Shown in pieces: positions 55,972 through 64,000 of a stretch of 64,000 nucleotides of DNA. How positions within the stretch are numbered: the stretch's first letter is position 1; each line of letters opens with the position of its first letter. Origin of the DNA: CAWJLE01 sp963843645 (GTDB lineage Bacteria; Chloroflexota; Anaerolineae; DAOTYC01); the NCBI GenBank assembly GCA_963843645.1, contig CAWJLE010000002.1, positions 186,001 to 250,000 on the forward strand, given 5' to 3'. The notes below the pieces were generated by a model that was not told where the DNA came from, ran no database searches, and was given only the letters and a program-made list of their open reading frames with translations. A program made the translations under genes and the position numbers.

Positions 55972-57345
55972 ATGAGTCAGAAGACCAGTCGTCGCCCCCG
56001 CGTGGCGCCCGCCCCCGTGTTGGAACAGTTGAATCTCGATGCCGCCGGGCTAGATATCGGCGCCAGCGAGATCTACGCCTGTGTGCCGGGGGACCGGACC
56101 GACCAGCCGATTCGGGTGTTTCGCACGTATACGGCCAGCCTGCATGAGTTAGCCGATTGGCTGGCCCAATGTGGGATCAAAACCGTGGCGATGGAATCGA
56201 CGGGCGTGTATTGGATCGCGGTGTACAACATCTTGGAAGCGCGTGGCTTCGAAGTCTATCTGGTCAATGCCCGCCACCTCAAGAACGTGCCAGGGCGCAA
56301 GTCGGATGTATCGGATTGCGAGTGGTTGCAGCAACTGCACAGTCACGGCTTGTTGCGGGCCTCGTTTCAGCCACCGGCCGAGATCTGTGCGTTGCGGACC
56401 CTGGCGCGCCAGCGCGAGAGCCTTATCAAGTCGCAGGCGAGCCATATTCAGCACATGCAGAAAGCGTTGCAAGTGATGAACGTCAAACTGAGCGAGGTCG
56501 TGTCGGACATCACGGGCCTGACCGGGCAGCGCATCATCCGGGCCATCCTGGCGGGCGAGCACGAGCCCGGCCGCTTGGCGCAGTTGCGTGACCCGAAGTG
56601 TGCCAAGAGCGAGGCGGAGTTCGCCCTGGCGCTGGCCGGCACCTACCAGTCCGAGCAGGTGTTCGTCCTGCAGCAAGCTGTGGCGCAATACGATTTCTTC
56701 CAGGGCCAACTCCAGGAGTGTGATGCGCAACTGGAGGCCGTGTACGCCCAACTGCCACCGGCCACGCCGGGCGCCAACTGCCCGCCCCCAGCGGCCCGAA
56801 CGACCAAACGGCGCAAAAACCAAGCTCACTTTGATCTGTCGGGCCACCTGTATCAGCTGACCGGCGTGGACCTGACGGCCATTGATGGCCTGGGGGCCTT
56901 AACCGTCCACACGATCATCTCCGAAGTGGGGGTCGACCTGACCAAATGGGAGACGGCCAAACACTTCACGTCCTGGCTCGGCCTGGCGCCGTGTCCGGAG
57001 AAATCGGCCGGCCAGGTCCTCCATACGGGCACCAAGAAGACCGACAACCGGGCCAATCAGGCCTTCCGCCTGGCCGCGCAGAGTGTGAGCCGCAGCCAGT
57101 CGTCGATCGGGGCCTGTTACCGCCGCTGGCGCGCCCGCTTTGGTGCCGCCGAAGCCATCACTGCCACGGCCCACAAATTGGCCCGCATCTTTTACAAACT
57201 GCTCAAGGATCACGTGCCCTACAAGGATCCGGGCCCAGACGACTACGACCGCAAACACCGGGCCCGCACCATTCGCAACTTGGAACGCAAGGCCAGCGCC
57301 GTGGGTATGCGCGTGGTACCGATCGACATACCTCTTGTTTCTTAG
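55972..57345 (+). CDS. IS110-family transposase
   Basis: The 457-residue product has the N-terminal DEDD (RuvC-like) domain: AAGLDIGASEIYACV (first Asp), KTVAMESTGVYWIAV (Glu) and LKNVPGRKSDVSDCEWL (Asp pair). The C-terminal Tnp_20 domain reads LTAIDGLGALTVHTIISEVG and HFTSWLGLAPCPEKSAG, with the presumed catalytic Ser in that region. It is intact. It cuts and rejoins DNA guided, in this family, by a bridge RNA. It separates the decayed transport operon from the two kinase genes. Confidence 0.92.
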   Translation: MSQKTSRRPRVAPAPVLEQLNLDAAGLDIGASEIYACVPGDRTDQPIRVFRTYTASLHELADWLAQCGIKTVAMESTGVYWIAVYNILEARGFEVYLVNARHLKNVPGRKSDVSDCEWLQQLHSHGLLRASFQPPAEICALRTLARQRESLIKSQASHIQHMQKALQVMNVKLSEVVSDITGLTGQRIIRAILAGEHEPGRLAQLRDPKCAKSEAEFALALAGTYQSEQVFVLQQAVAQYDFFQGQLQECDAQLEAVYAQLPPATPGANCPPPAARTTKRRKNQAHFDLSGHLYQLTGVDLTAIDGLGALTVHTIISEVGVDLTKWETAKHFTSWLGLAPCPEKSAGQVLHTGTKKTDNRANQAFRLAAQSVSRSQSSIGACYRRWRARFGAAEAITATAHKLARIFYKLLKDHVPYKDPGPDDYDRKHRARTIRNLERKASAVGMRVVPIDIPLVS

Positions 57346-57367
57346 TAGGAGCGCCGTTCAGCGACGA

Positions 57368-57395
57368 AGAATGACAGAAGTCCGGGGGGCCGGCT
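57368..57395. repeat. Right arm of the 28-bp inverted repeat around the IS110-family element
   Basis: Reverse complement of 55673-55700 without mismatch. Confidence 0.85.
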
Positions 57396-57422
57396 CGCCC
57401 CGTCCGGCAGACGACCGCCTGG

Positions 57423-57451
57423 TTGACAGACTCCGCCGTGCCATGTATAGT
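57423..57451 (+). promoter_or_regulatory. Promoter of the FGGY kinase gene
   Basis: TTGACA (57423-57428) and TATAGT (57446-57451) are exactly 17 bases apart. The hairpin 57475-57505 lies in the leader between the promoter and the start codon at 57530. Confidence 0.75.
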
Positions 57452-57474
57452 GTACCCGTCTCAGAACACAGGCA

Positions 57475-57505
57475 GACTTCCGAAGTTTTCAAAACTTCGG
57501 AAGTC
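57475..57505. repeat. Hairpin repeat GACTTCCGAAGTTT (copy 3, in a leader)
   Basis: GACTTCCGAAGTTTT and AAAACTTCGGAAGTC form a perfect stem with internal symmetry. It lies in the 5' leader of the FGGY kinase gene, so it may affect transcription or translation there. Confidence 0.75.
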
Positions 57506-57529
57506 TCATCAAACCTCGAGGATGAGCGA

Positions 57530-59068
57530 ATGACGAGGGGATACCTGCTGGGCATAGACGTGGGCACGTACGAATCGAAAGGCGTCATTACCACCCCGGA
57601 GGGGCAGGTGGTGGTCAGCGCGGCCGTGGGGCACGGGCTGTCGCTGCCGGGCCCCGGCCTGGTGGAGCAGGACGCCGACGAGGTCTGGTGGCATGATTTC
57701 GCCACGCTGTGCCGCGAGTTGCTGGGCCAGTCCGGGATCGATCCCAGGCAGATCCTGGGCGTCGGGCTGAGCGCGCTGGCCCCGTGCGTGCTGCCCATCG
57801 ACGACGACGGACGGCCGCTCCGTCCGGGCATCCTCTACGGCGTGGACACGCGGTCCGCGGCGGAGATCGCCGAATTGGAGTCCGAGCTGGGACGCGAGGC
57901 TATCTTCGCCAACAGCTGCCTGCACCTGTCGGCACAGTCGGCCGGCCCCAAGGTCCTCTGGGTCCGCCGCCACGAGCCGGACGTGTGGGCGCGCACTGCG
58001 ACGATACTGACGACCAGCGGGTACCTGGTGTTCAAGCTGACGGGCGAGCGCATCCTGGACCACTACACGGCGGCCGCCTACCCGCCGCTGTACGACATCC
58101 GCAACGCATGCTGGTCCGCCGATATGGCGCGGGCGATCACGCCGCTGGACCGGCTGCCGCGCCTGATCTGGCCCATGGACGTCGCCGGGACCGTCACGCC
58201 ACAGGCCGCGGCCGAGACCGGCCTGGTGGCCGGCACGCCGGTCATCGCCGGGACCTCGGATGCGGGCTCCGAGGCGCTGAGCGCCGGCCTGTGCGAGATC
58301 GGCGACATGATGATCATGTACGGCAGCAGCCTGGTGCTGATCCAGCGCACCGCCCACATGGTGAGCACGGAGAACCTGTGGCCAGGGCTCTACCTCGAGC
58401 GCGACACCTTCTCGCTGATCGCCGGCATGGGCACCACCGGCAGCCTCACCCGCTGGTTCCGCGACCTCTTCGCTCCGGCGGAGGTCGCCGCGGAGCGGGC
58501 CGGCGGCCCCAACGCGTATGGGATCCTGGCCGAGGAAGCCGCGCAGTCGCCGCTCGGGAGCAAAGGCCTGGTGCTGCTGCCCTACTTCGCGGGCGAGCGC
58601 ACGCCGCTGAACGACTCGGAGGCGCGCGGCCTGTGGGTGGGCCTCACGCTGGCGCATACGCGCGGCGACCTGTTCCGCGCGGTGCTGGAAAGCGTGGCGT
58701 ACGGCATCCGCCACAACATCGAGGTGATGCGCGCCCAGGGCGGGCCGGCGGCGCGGGTCGTGGTCATGGGTGGGGGCACGCGCAATCCGCTGTGGATGCA
58801 GATCGTCAGCGACGTCGCCGGCATCGAGCAGCACATCCCGGATCAGCACTACGGCGCCTGCTACGGCGACGCGCTCATGGCGGGCATCGGCATCGGGCTC
58901 TTCTCCGGCATCCACCACGCCACGAAGTGGGTGAAGTACCGCCAGGTGGTCGAGCCGAACCTGGAGGCCCACGAGCGCTATCAGCCCTACTTCGACATCT
59001 ACCGCCGGCTCTACCCCGACAACGTCGCCGCCATGCACGAGCTGGCGCGCCTGGCGTGCCAGGGGTGA
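57530..59068 (+). CDS. FGGY family carbohydrate kinase (xylulokinase-like)
   Basis: The 512-residue product starts LLGIDVGTYESKGVITTPEG (ATPase fold, first phosphate loop), then LSALAPCVLPIDDDGRPLRP and IAGTSDAGSEALSAGLCEIG, and RVVVMGGGTRNPLWMQIVSD, which is the second FGGY signature. It phosphorylates a sugar or polyol with ATP. It lies downstream of the plus-strand transport operon, now separated by the IS element. ATG 57530 marks the family start; the frame is open far upstream without a site. Confidence 0.9.
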   Translation: MTRGYLLGIDVGTYESKGVITTPEGQVVVSAAVGHGLSLPGPGLVEQDADEVWWHDFATLCRELLGQSGIDPRQILGVGLSALAPCVLPIDDDGRPLRPGILYGVDTRSAAEIAELESELGREAIFANSCLHLSAQSAGPKVLWVRRHEPDVWARTATILTTSGYLVFKLTGERILDHYTAAAYPPLYDIRNACWSADMARAITPLDRLPRLIWPMDVAGTVTPQAAAETGLVAGTPVIAGTSDAGSEALSAGLCEIGDMMIMYGSSLVLIQRTAHMVSTENLWPGLYLERDTFSLIAGMGTTGSLTRWFRDLFAPAEVAAERAGGPNAYGILAEEAAQSPLGSKGLVLLPYFAGERTPLNDSEARGLWVGLTLAHTRGDLFRAVLESVAYGIRHNIEVMRAQGGPAARVVVMGGGTRNPLWMQIVSDVAGIEQHIPDQHYGACYGDALMAGIGIGLFSGIHHATKWVKYRQVVEPNLEAHERYQPYFDIYRRLYPDNVAAMHELARLACQG

Positions 59069-59080
59069 TGGGCCCGCCGG

Positions 59081-59231
59081 CGTGTTCCAGGGCGACCGAG
59101 GTCGCGGCTGGACTACGAAGCCCGCCTCCGCGGGCTAACGGCAACGGAAATGCAACGTTTCCTGCCATTGCCGTTAGCCCGCGGAGGCGGGCTTCGTAGT
59201 CCAGCCGCGACCTCGGTCGCCCTGGAACACG
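59081..59231. repeat. Long hairpin repeat, AGCCCGCCTCCGCGGGCT family (copy 2)
   Basis: Arms begin CGTGTTCCAGGGCGACCGAG and pair over about 65 bases. The inner part TACGAAGCCCGCCTCCGCGG matches copy 1 at 18551-18689. With the next hairpin it fills most of the 366-base gap between the two kinase genes. Confidence 0.85.
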
Positions 59232-59292
59232 CCGGGCGGTCCGCGCCATCTGTGGCACCGTCGCCTTGGACCAAACGATGCCCGCGGGGTGA

Positions 59293-59323
59293 GACTTCCG
59301 AAGTTTTCGAAACTTCGGAAGTC
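59293..59323. repeat. Hairpin repeat GACTTCCGAAGTTT (copy 4)
   Basis: GACTTCCGAAGTTTT and AAACTTCGGAAGTC form a stem-loop. It lies 27 bases ahead of the -35 of the next promoter, in contrast to copy 3, which lies downstream of its promoter. Confidence 0.7.
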
Positions 59324-59349
59324 CTGGTTACACTCGAATACGCGAATAC

Positions 59350-59378
59350 CCTTGTACCCCCTGCCGGTTTGTGGTATA
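59350..59378 (+). promoter_or_regulatory. Promoter of the ADP-dependent kinase gene
   Basis: TTGTAC (59350-59355) and TATACT (59373-59378) are 17 bases apart, 57 bases before the ATG at 59435. Confidence 0.65.
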
Positions 59379-59434
59379 CTGTGAGCAACGGTGCCCCTTG
59401 GAGCCGCGTCCGTCTTGGCCTACGTTACAGTTGA

Positions 59435-60913
59435 ATGAAAAAGCCGACGATGCATCGATTGGTCGATTGGAAGGCGCATTACGCCGCAGCCCTGAGCGCC
59501 GCCGAGGCGCAGGGGAAGCGGGAATCCCGGATCGCCTGCGGATTCACCAACAACGTCGACGTCCTCCTGAAGCTCGACGGCGACACGCGGCGCGTGCTGC
59601 AGGCGATTGCGTCCGCCGAAGGGCCGCTGGGTCGGCTGCCGGACCGCATTCGAAACCCCGCGGATCTGCTGGACAGTCTGTGGCACCACATGTCCGCCGG
59701 CACCGGCGACGTGATGGCGATCGATTCGGCCGGGATGGCGCAGTGGATGGAGGACCGTTTCCACGGTCCCTTGCAGCTGGGCGGCACCGGCGCGCAGGCG
59801 GCCAACACGCTCGCCCACCTGGGTTATCCGTCCTTGCTGCACGTCACCCGGCTGTCCGCGATCGACGCCGGCGTGTATGCGGACGGCGCCAGCGGCGACC
59901 ACATCGTCGTCGCCACCGCGGAGGGGCTCCGGCCCCTGGCGCAGGCGGTCCGCGCGGCCGATCGGCCCACGTATCACTTCGTGTTCGAATACCAGACGGG
60001 CGACGAGCTGCGCGTGGGCGAACGTGCCGTCACCGCGGCCCGGGCCAACCGCATCATCACGGGCTACGATCCGATCAACGCCGTGCTGCCCATCGATCCC
60101 CTGTTCATGAAAGCCGTCGCCGACCCTGATTCGCGGGTCGATCGTGTTTTGATCTCCGGCTACACCGACCTGAAGGATACGGACGTGGCCCGCGCGCGCA
60201 TCGCCGAAACCGTCGCCTATCTGCACGATCTGCGTCAGCAGCGCCCGGAGCTGCTGTTTCACCTGGAGATGGCGTCGGTCACCGAGGCTGCCGTGATGCG
60301 CCCGATCCTGGACGAGATGGCGCCGCACGCCGATTCCGTCGGCCTGAACGACCAGGAGCTGGCCCTGGCGGCCGAGGCCTGGGGCTGGCCCGAACCCGCA
60401 ACGCTGGACGAGCGCCTCGCCACGCTGCACCGCATGCGCGAGCGGCTGGGCCTGTACGGGAGGGAGACCGGGCAACCACCGGGCGTAGGGGCGACCCTGT
60501 GTGGTCGCCCGCCCGATGGACGGCCGTCCCCCGCCGGCATTCGGCGTGTCAGCATGCACACGCAGGATTACTGCCTGACGCTGACCGACGGCGACGCGGC
60601 GGCCGAGCGGAATGCCCTGCTGTTCGCGTCGCTGGTGGCCGGCACGCGGGCGCGGCTGGGGCGGTTCCCTACGGGGCCGGACCTGCACCAGACGCTCGCG
60701 GCCGCGGCGCCCGGCGAGGCGGGGCTCGAGGCGGAGGAGCAGCTGGCGGGCCGAGTGGGCCTGCACGAGGGTATCGGTCGATACGAAGGCGCGACGCTCG
60801 TGTTCGCGCCGACTTTGAGCGTGTCCCATCCCGCGGGCACCGTGGGCCTGGGCGACAGCTTCACTGCCGGCGTTCTCGTCTTCCTCGACGACAGCCGGCT
60901 GCACGGGAATTGA
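59435..60913 (+). CDS. ADP-dependent sugar kinase (ADP-PFK/glucokinase family)
   Basis: The 492-residue product has features of the ADP-specific phosphofructokinase/glucokinase family in the ribokinase-like fold: RIACGFTNNVDVLLKLDG at the start, PLQLGGTGAQAANTLAHLGY for the sugar, and AGTVGLGDSFTAGVLVFL with the catalytic Asp near the end. Near residue 345-375 there is an insert (GQPPGVGATLCGRPPDGRPS) encoded by a hairpin repeat. It should phosphorylate a sugar with ADP; substrate not decided. A promoter lies upstream. Confidence 0.8.
   Translation: MKKPTMHRLVDWKAHYAAALSAAEAQGKRESRIACGFTNNVDVLLKLDGDTRRVLQAIASAEGPLGRLPDRIRNPADLLDSLWHHMSAGTGDVMAIDSAGMAQWMEDRFHGPLQLGGTGAQAANTLAHLGYPSLLHVTRLSAIDAGVYADGASGDHIVVATAEGLRPLAQAVRAADRPTYHFVFEYQTGDELRVGERAVTAARANRIITGYDPINAVLPIDPLFMKAVADPDSRVDRVLISGYTDLKDTDVARARIAETVAYLHDLRQQRPELLFHLEMASVTEAAVMRPILDEMAPHADSVGLNDQELALAAEAWGWPEPATLDERLATLHRMRERLGLYGRETGQPPGVGATLCGRPPDGRPSPAGIRRVSMHTQDYCLTLTDGDAAAERNALLFASLVAGTRARLGRFPTGPDLHQTLAAAAPGEAGLEAEEQLAGRVGLHEGIGRYEGATLVFAPTLSVSHPAGTVGLGDSFTAGVLVFLDDSRLHGN
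60483..60513. repeat. Hairpin repeat inserted in frame within the kinase gene
   Basis: GGGCGACC pairs with GGTCGCCC around TGTGT, flanked by GCGTAGG. The same kind of sequence is common between genes in such genomes. Here it encodes the extra VGATLCGRPP stretch, keeps the frame, and is absent from the family pattern. Confidence 0.55.
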
Positions 60914-61034
60914 TATGAGGAGGTGATGCCCATACCCCAATCGTGTCCATTTTCGAATCCATATTTGGCGGACAATCGATAGCTGTCAGTTGGCCGGCCG
61001 CTTTTAGCTCGTTCACTGATGAAAGGAGCTTCCC

Positions 61035-62396
61035 ATGTCCGACCTGAAGGAAACTCGTGTCAGCCGTCGTACGTTCCTAAAAGGCTCAGCCGGCGCGATT
61101 GCCGCGGCCCTCGCCGCCTCGTCGCTGCCGTCCCTGGCCCAAGCCGCCGAGATGACCCGCAGCAAGTATGAGATCCCGCACGTCGCTCAGACGGTCACTC
61201 TGCGTTGGATCGAGTGGATCACACCCGAAATCTCCGAAGAGAAGATGCAAACCGTGCTGAAGGGCTTCGCGGCCACCGATGCGGGCAAGAACATCACGAT
61301 CGAGCGGATCTCCATGCCGTTCGCGCAGATTCACGACACGGTCGTGGCCCAGCACCTGGCCAAGAAGACCCCGGACATCCTGAACATGAACGGCCCGTGG
61401 CAGGTGGAGTTCGCCGACATGGGGATTCTGGAGCCCCTGGACGGCTACCTGGCCAAAGAGACCAAGGACTGGGTCGACGCCCTGGTCAAGGGCCCGATGC
61501 AGCCCTGGAAGGGCAAGATCTACCTGGTTCCCCTCACTTCCATTCCGTTCTTGCTCTACTACAACGAGACGAAGCTGGCCGATGCCGGCCTGACCGCGCC
61601 GCCCGCGACCTGGGCCGACGTCGAAGCCATGGCGCCCAAGCTGACCGATCCGGCCAAGAACACCTATGCCTTCGCCTCCGGCATGGCGGCGAAGTCGCCG
61701 TACAACGGCCCGGAAATCGAGCTGTTCCCGCTGATCTACCAGGAGAACGACACGGTCCTGAAGAACGGCATGCCGAACCTCACCTCGCCGGCCGCGCTCA
61801 AGGCGCTGACGTTCTACCTGCACCTGGTCAACGACCTGAAGGTCTACGCGCCGGGCGTCACGACCAACATCGAGAAGGACAAACTGGAGGCCTTCGGCGC
61901 GGAGCAGACGGCGCTGATGGACAGTAACGTCGCGCACGTGACGGTGCTCGAGCAGCGCAACGCCGCCCTCAAGTTCAACCTGGCGCCGCTGCCGTCCGAC
62001 GCCACGTTCGGCACCGTGCTGACCGGCTGGAACACGTCCATGTCGGCCACCTCCGCGGACAAGTCGGCGGCCTGGGAGTTCGTGCGCTACCTGGCCGGAC
62101 CCGACGGGAACACGCTGATGACGCTCGCGGCGAAGCACCTGCCCGGCAACAACATGGACGACGTGAGCGAGATGGTCAAGGCCGAGCCGCGGCTCCAAGT
62201 CCCGCTGGACATCCTGAAGAAGGGCCGCGTCTTCATGGAGGCGGCGGCCATGCCCAACCAGACGGAGTGCGCGCGCATCTTCACCGAGCAGGTCGTCGAG
62301 GCGCTCAGCGGCAACAAGAGCGCCGAGGAGGCGCTGAAGTACACCAACGACGAGTGGGTGAAGATCTTCGAGGCCGCCGGCATGAAGGCGTCCTGA
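61035..62396 (+). CDS. Sugar ABC transporter substrate-binding protein, family 1
   Basis: The 453-residue product starts with a twin-arginine-type leader, SRRTFLKGSAGAIAAALAAS. The mature part has the family 1 pattern: VTLRWIEWITPEISEEKMQT, KTPDILNMNGPWQVEFADM and YLVPLTSIPFLLYYNETKLA. It would bind a sugar and pass it to the permeases encoded downstream. GAAAGGAG precedes the ATG. It is a MalE/UgpB-type protein, different from the two ribose-type ones. Confidence 0.9.
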   Translation: MSDLKETRVSRRTFLKGSAGAIAAALAASSLPSLAQAAEMTRSKYEIPHVAQTVTLRWIEWITPEISEEKMQTVLKGFAATDAGKNITIERISMPFAQIHDTVVAQHLAKKTPDILNMNGPWQVEFADMGILEPLDGYLAKETKDWVDALVKGPMQPWKGKIYLVPLTSIPFLLYYNETKLADAGLTAPPATWADVEAMAPKLTDPAKNTYAFASGMAAKSPYNGPEIELFPLIYQENDTVLKNGMPNLTSPAALKALTFYLHLVNDLKVYAPGVTTNIEKDKLEAFGAEQTALMDSNVAHVTVLEQRNAALKFNLAPLPSDATFGTVLTGWNTSMSATSADKSAAWEFVRYLAGPDGNTLMTLAAKHLPGNNMDDVSEMVKAEPRLQVPLDILKKGRVFMEAAAMPNQTECARIFTEQVVEALSGNKSAEEALKYTNDEWVKIFEAAGMKAS

Positions 62397-62412
62397 TCCC
62401 GTGCGTCGACAG

Positions 62413-62441
62413 GGCCAGCGCCCGCCCGATGGGCGCTGGCC
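62413..62441 (+). terminator. Hairpin after the binding protein gene
   Basis: GGCCAGCGCC pairs with GGGCGCTGGCC across a short loop. Such a hairpin often lowers expression of permease genes relative to the binding protein. Confidence 0.6.
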
Positions 62442-62455
62442 TCCTGGATGACCTC

Positions 62456-62597
62456 CCTCCACGCAGGGGGACCTCTCTCCCGCCTCGGCGGACCCCTCTC
62501 CCACCCTCTCCCCCACAGGGAGAGAGGAGAACATCAACAGCATGGCTCCTCTCTCCCTGTGGGGGAGAGGGTGGGAGAGGGGTCCCCCTGCGTGGAG
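62456..62597. repeat. Long inverted repeat, CTCTCCC family (copy 2)
   Basis: CCTCCACGCAGGGGGACC pairs with GGTCCCCCTGCGTGGAGG, with inner arms CACCCTCTCCCCCACAGGGA. The design equals 25381-25546 with other outer arms. It lies between binding protein and permease genes. Confidence 0.8.
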
Positions 62598-62628
62598 GGG
62601 TTCCGACCACAACACAAGGATACCCGTG

Positions 62629-63552
62629 ATGACTGAAGCAACGGCAACGAGGGCAACGATGCTGCGGCGGCAGCGGTTCTCCAGGCGAGTCGGCAAATTG
62701 ATGCCTTTCCTGTTCGTCGCGCCGACCGTGCTCGTGCTGATGTTCTTGATCCTGTATCCGATCATTCAGGTCTTCTACATGAGCGTGTGGGACAACTACT
62801 TCGTGTCCCCGCATCCCCGCTTCGTCGGGCTGGACAACTACCGGTGGTTGTTCCAGCAAGACGTGTTTCCGCGCATCTTCTCCAACACGGTCCTCTTCAC
62901 CATCGGGTCGGTCGCCCTGCACCTGATCTTCGGGCTGGCCCTGGCCGTGCTGCTCTCCGCGAAAATCAACGAACGCGCGCGGGGCATCTTCCGCGGCGTT
63001 TTGTTGCTGCCCTGGACGTTCACCCTGGTCGTCGTGTCCGTGATCTGGCGCTTGATTCTGAACCCCTTCGGCCTGCTGAACGGCCTGCTGTCGGCCGTGG
63101 GACTGATGCAGCTGGCCGCCCCGCTCAACTGGCTCGGGGACCCGAACATCGCTCTGCCGGCGATCATCCTGATCAACTTCTGGGCGGGTTACCCGTTCGT
63201 CTTCCTGATGCTCCTGGCGGCGCTGCAGAGCGTCCCCGCGGAGCTGTACGAGGCGGCGACCGTGGACGGCGCCGGGGAATGGGCTAAATTCTTCTTCGTG
63301 GCGATTCCGATCATCCGGCCGGTCATCCTCAGCGTTTGCCTGCTGGACGGGATCTGGAGCTTCCGGCTCTTCGACCTGGTGTACCTGACCACCGGCGGCG
63401 GCCCGCTGAACGCCACGCACGTGCTGGCCACGTTCAACTACCAGCTGGCCTTCGAAGGCTTCCAGTTCAGCCGGTCCGCGGCGCTGTCGGTCGTCCTGCT
63501 CATCTGCACCTCGGTGATGGCCCTCTTCTACTTCCGGTTCCAGAAGGCATAG
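62629..63552 (+). CDS. Sugar ABC transporter permease, MalF/UgpA type
   Basis: The 307-residue product has six membrane helices (FVAPTVLVLMFLILYPIIQV first) and the EAA loop EAATVDGAGEWAKFFF, which contacts the ATPase. The leader contains FVGLDNYRWLF, typical for the MalF side. The start follows AAGGATACCCGTG. It pairs with the permease at 63557. No ATPase gene is within the window, so a shared MsmK-like ATPase or one further right is expected. Confidence 0.9.
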   Translation: MTEATATRATMLRRQRFSRRVGKLMPFLFVAPTVLVLMFLILYPIIQVFYMSVWDNYFVSPHPRFVGLDNYRWLFQQDVFPRIFSNTVLFTIGSVALHLIFGLALAVLLSAKINERARGIFRGVLLLPWTFTLVVVSVIWRLILNPFGLLNGLLSAVGLMQLAAPLNWLGDPNIALPAIILINFWAGYPFVFLMLLAALQSVPAELYEAATVDGAGEWAKFFFVAIPIIRPVILSVCLLDGIWSFRLFDLVYLTTGGGPLNATHVLATFNYQLAFEGFQFSRSAALSVVLLICTSVMALFYFRFQKA

Positions 63553-63556
63553 GCCC

Positions 63557-64000
63557 ATGTTCACCAAAACGAACCTGCGACAACGGACGGTGATCTATTT
63601 CCTGCTGCTGCTGTCGGCCACCTTCGCCCTGACGCCCATCCTGTGGATGGCGTCCATCTCCGTCCGCCCCAACGTCGAGATCTTCCGCATCCCGCCGGCG
63701 CTGCTGCCGCCCACGTTTACCCTGGAGGCGTTCAAGACGATCTTCTCGACGCCGCAGTACCTGAGCATGTTCTTCAACAGCTACTTCGTCGGCACGTCGG
63801 TCACGCTGGTCTCACTGTTGCTGGCCACGCTGGCGGGCTACGGCTTCTCGCGCTATCGCCTGCGGGGGGGCCGGCTCTTGCAGCTCTTCATCATCGGCAC
63901 GCAGATGCTGCCGCCGGTGTCGCTCATCGTGCCCTACTTCATCCTGATGAGCACGCTGAACCTGTACGACACCTATCCCGGCCTGATCGTGACCCACACC
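63557..64000 (+). CDS. Sugar ABC transporter permease, MalG/UgpE type (cut by the window end)
   Basis: ATG 63557 opens a frame that runs to the right edge without a stop. The visible 148 residues read QRTVIYFLLLLSATFALTPI, then SYFVGTSVTLVSLLLATLAG and GTQMLPPVSLIVPYFILM, typical of MalG-type permeases. It starts four bases after the MalF-type stop, so the two are co-translated. The EAA loop lies beyond the window. Confidence 0.88.
   Translation, partial: MFTKTNLRQRTVIYFLLLLSATFALTPILWMASISVRPNVEIFRIPPALLPPTFTLEAFKTIFSTPQYLSMFFNSYFVGTSVTLVSLLLATLAGYGFSRYRLRGGRLLQLFIIGTQMLPPVSLIVPYFILMSTLNLYDTYPGLIVTHT

Larger units (their letters stand above)
55701..57367 (+). mobile_element. IS110-family insertion sequence inside a hairpin repeat
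   Basis: The element holds one transposase gene, a left noncoding end of about 270 bases and a right end of about 20. The exact ends are not visible because this family lacks terminal inverted repeats; I place them in the loop of the flanking 28-bp hairpin. A long left end and short right end fit the IS110 group, where a bridge RNA is encoded upstream of the transposase. Confidence 0.75.

Noticed and set aside
57509..59038. Long minus-strand frame opposite the FGGY kinase
   Set aside because: Composition is that of a GC-rich antisense shadow and no binding site exists.
59420..60940. Long minus-strand frame opposite the ADP-dependent kinase
   Set aside because: Antisense of a gene with clear family motifs; no domain seen.

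Overview
The window is a high-GC bacterial chromosome segment that most resembles Chloroflexota (Anaerolineae-like). The evidence is gene content: exported proteins with NBR1-type Ig, CARDB, ZU5 and fascin-like folds, a Flp pilin with a TadG-like protein, ribose-type and MalFG-type sugar ABC transporters, and very many long hairpin repeats between genes. This is an inference; no rRNA or other marker gene is present.

Layout. 1-11.6 kb is a phage or prophage module, all on +: a Mu gpT-like major capsid protein (open at the left edge), a holin-like membrane protein, many small unknown proteins, a duplicated head-tail adaptor-like protein, tail/baseplate-like proteins and a replication initiator gene. 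That gene carries 21-bp iterons followed by a GC-poor stretch, laid out like lambda O/ori. 11.6-16.0 kb is a lower-GC cargo block of four genes: a winged-helix protein, a deoxyribosyltransferase/TIR-like effector, a DUF2971 protein and a PD-(D/E)XK-like protein. It is entered by a sigma70 promoter that recurs at 33.9 kb. I regard it as the best candidate for an undescribed conflict system.

16-39 kb is host chromosome: a PhzF-family protein, a GYD protein, an orphan response regulator, a Roadblock-like protein, TadG/VWA, pentapeptide-repeat and Flp pilin genes, a TetR gene with two ICMT-like methyltransferases, flavoproteins, a 1.2-kb higher-order repeat array at 28.5-29.7 kb, a run of exported beta-rich proteins and an SPFH protein. 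39.2-41.1 kb is an OLD-type ATPase plus TOPRIM-like (DUF4276) pair. 41.2-44.2 kb is a TetR/CAAX protease/MFS operon with two perfect operators around its promoter. 44.4-46.2 kb is a DarTG toxin-antitoxin pair lying between two near-identical 163-bp copies of the 3' end of a URO-D-family gene.

46.3-60.9 kb holds two mirror-image operons, each with a binding protein, ATPase, permease and URO-D-family gene, that diverge from a 0.6-kb regulatory region. The minus-strand operon is intact. The plus-strand operon has about seven single-base insertions and is followed by an IS110-family element sitting inside a perfect inverted repeat, then an FGGY kinase and an ADP-dependent sugar kinase. 61.0 kb to the right edge is a second sugar ABC transporter of the MalEFG type, cut off by the window end. 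No tRNA, rRNA or CRISPR array was recognised.
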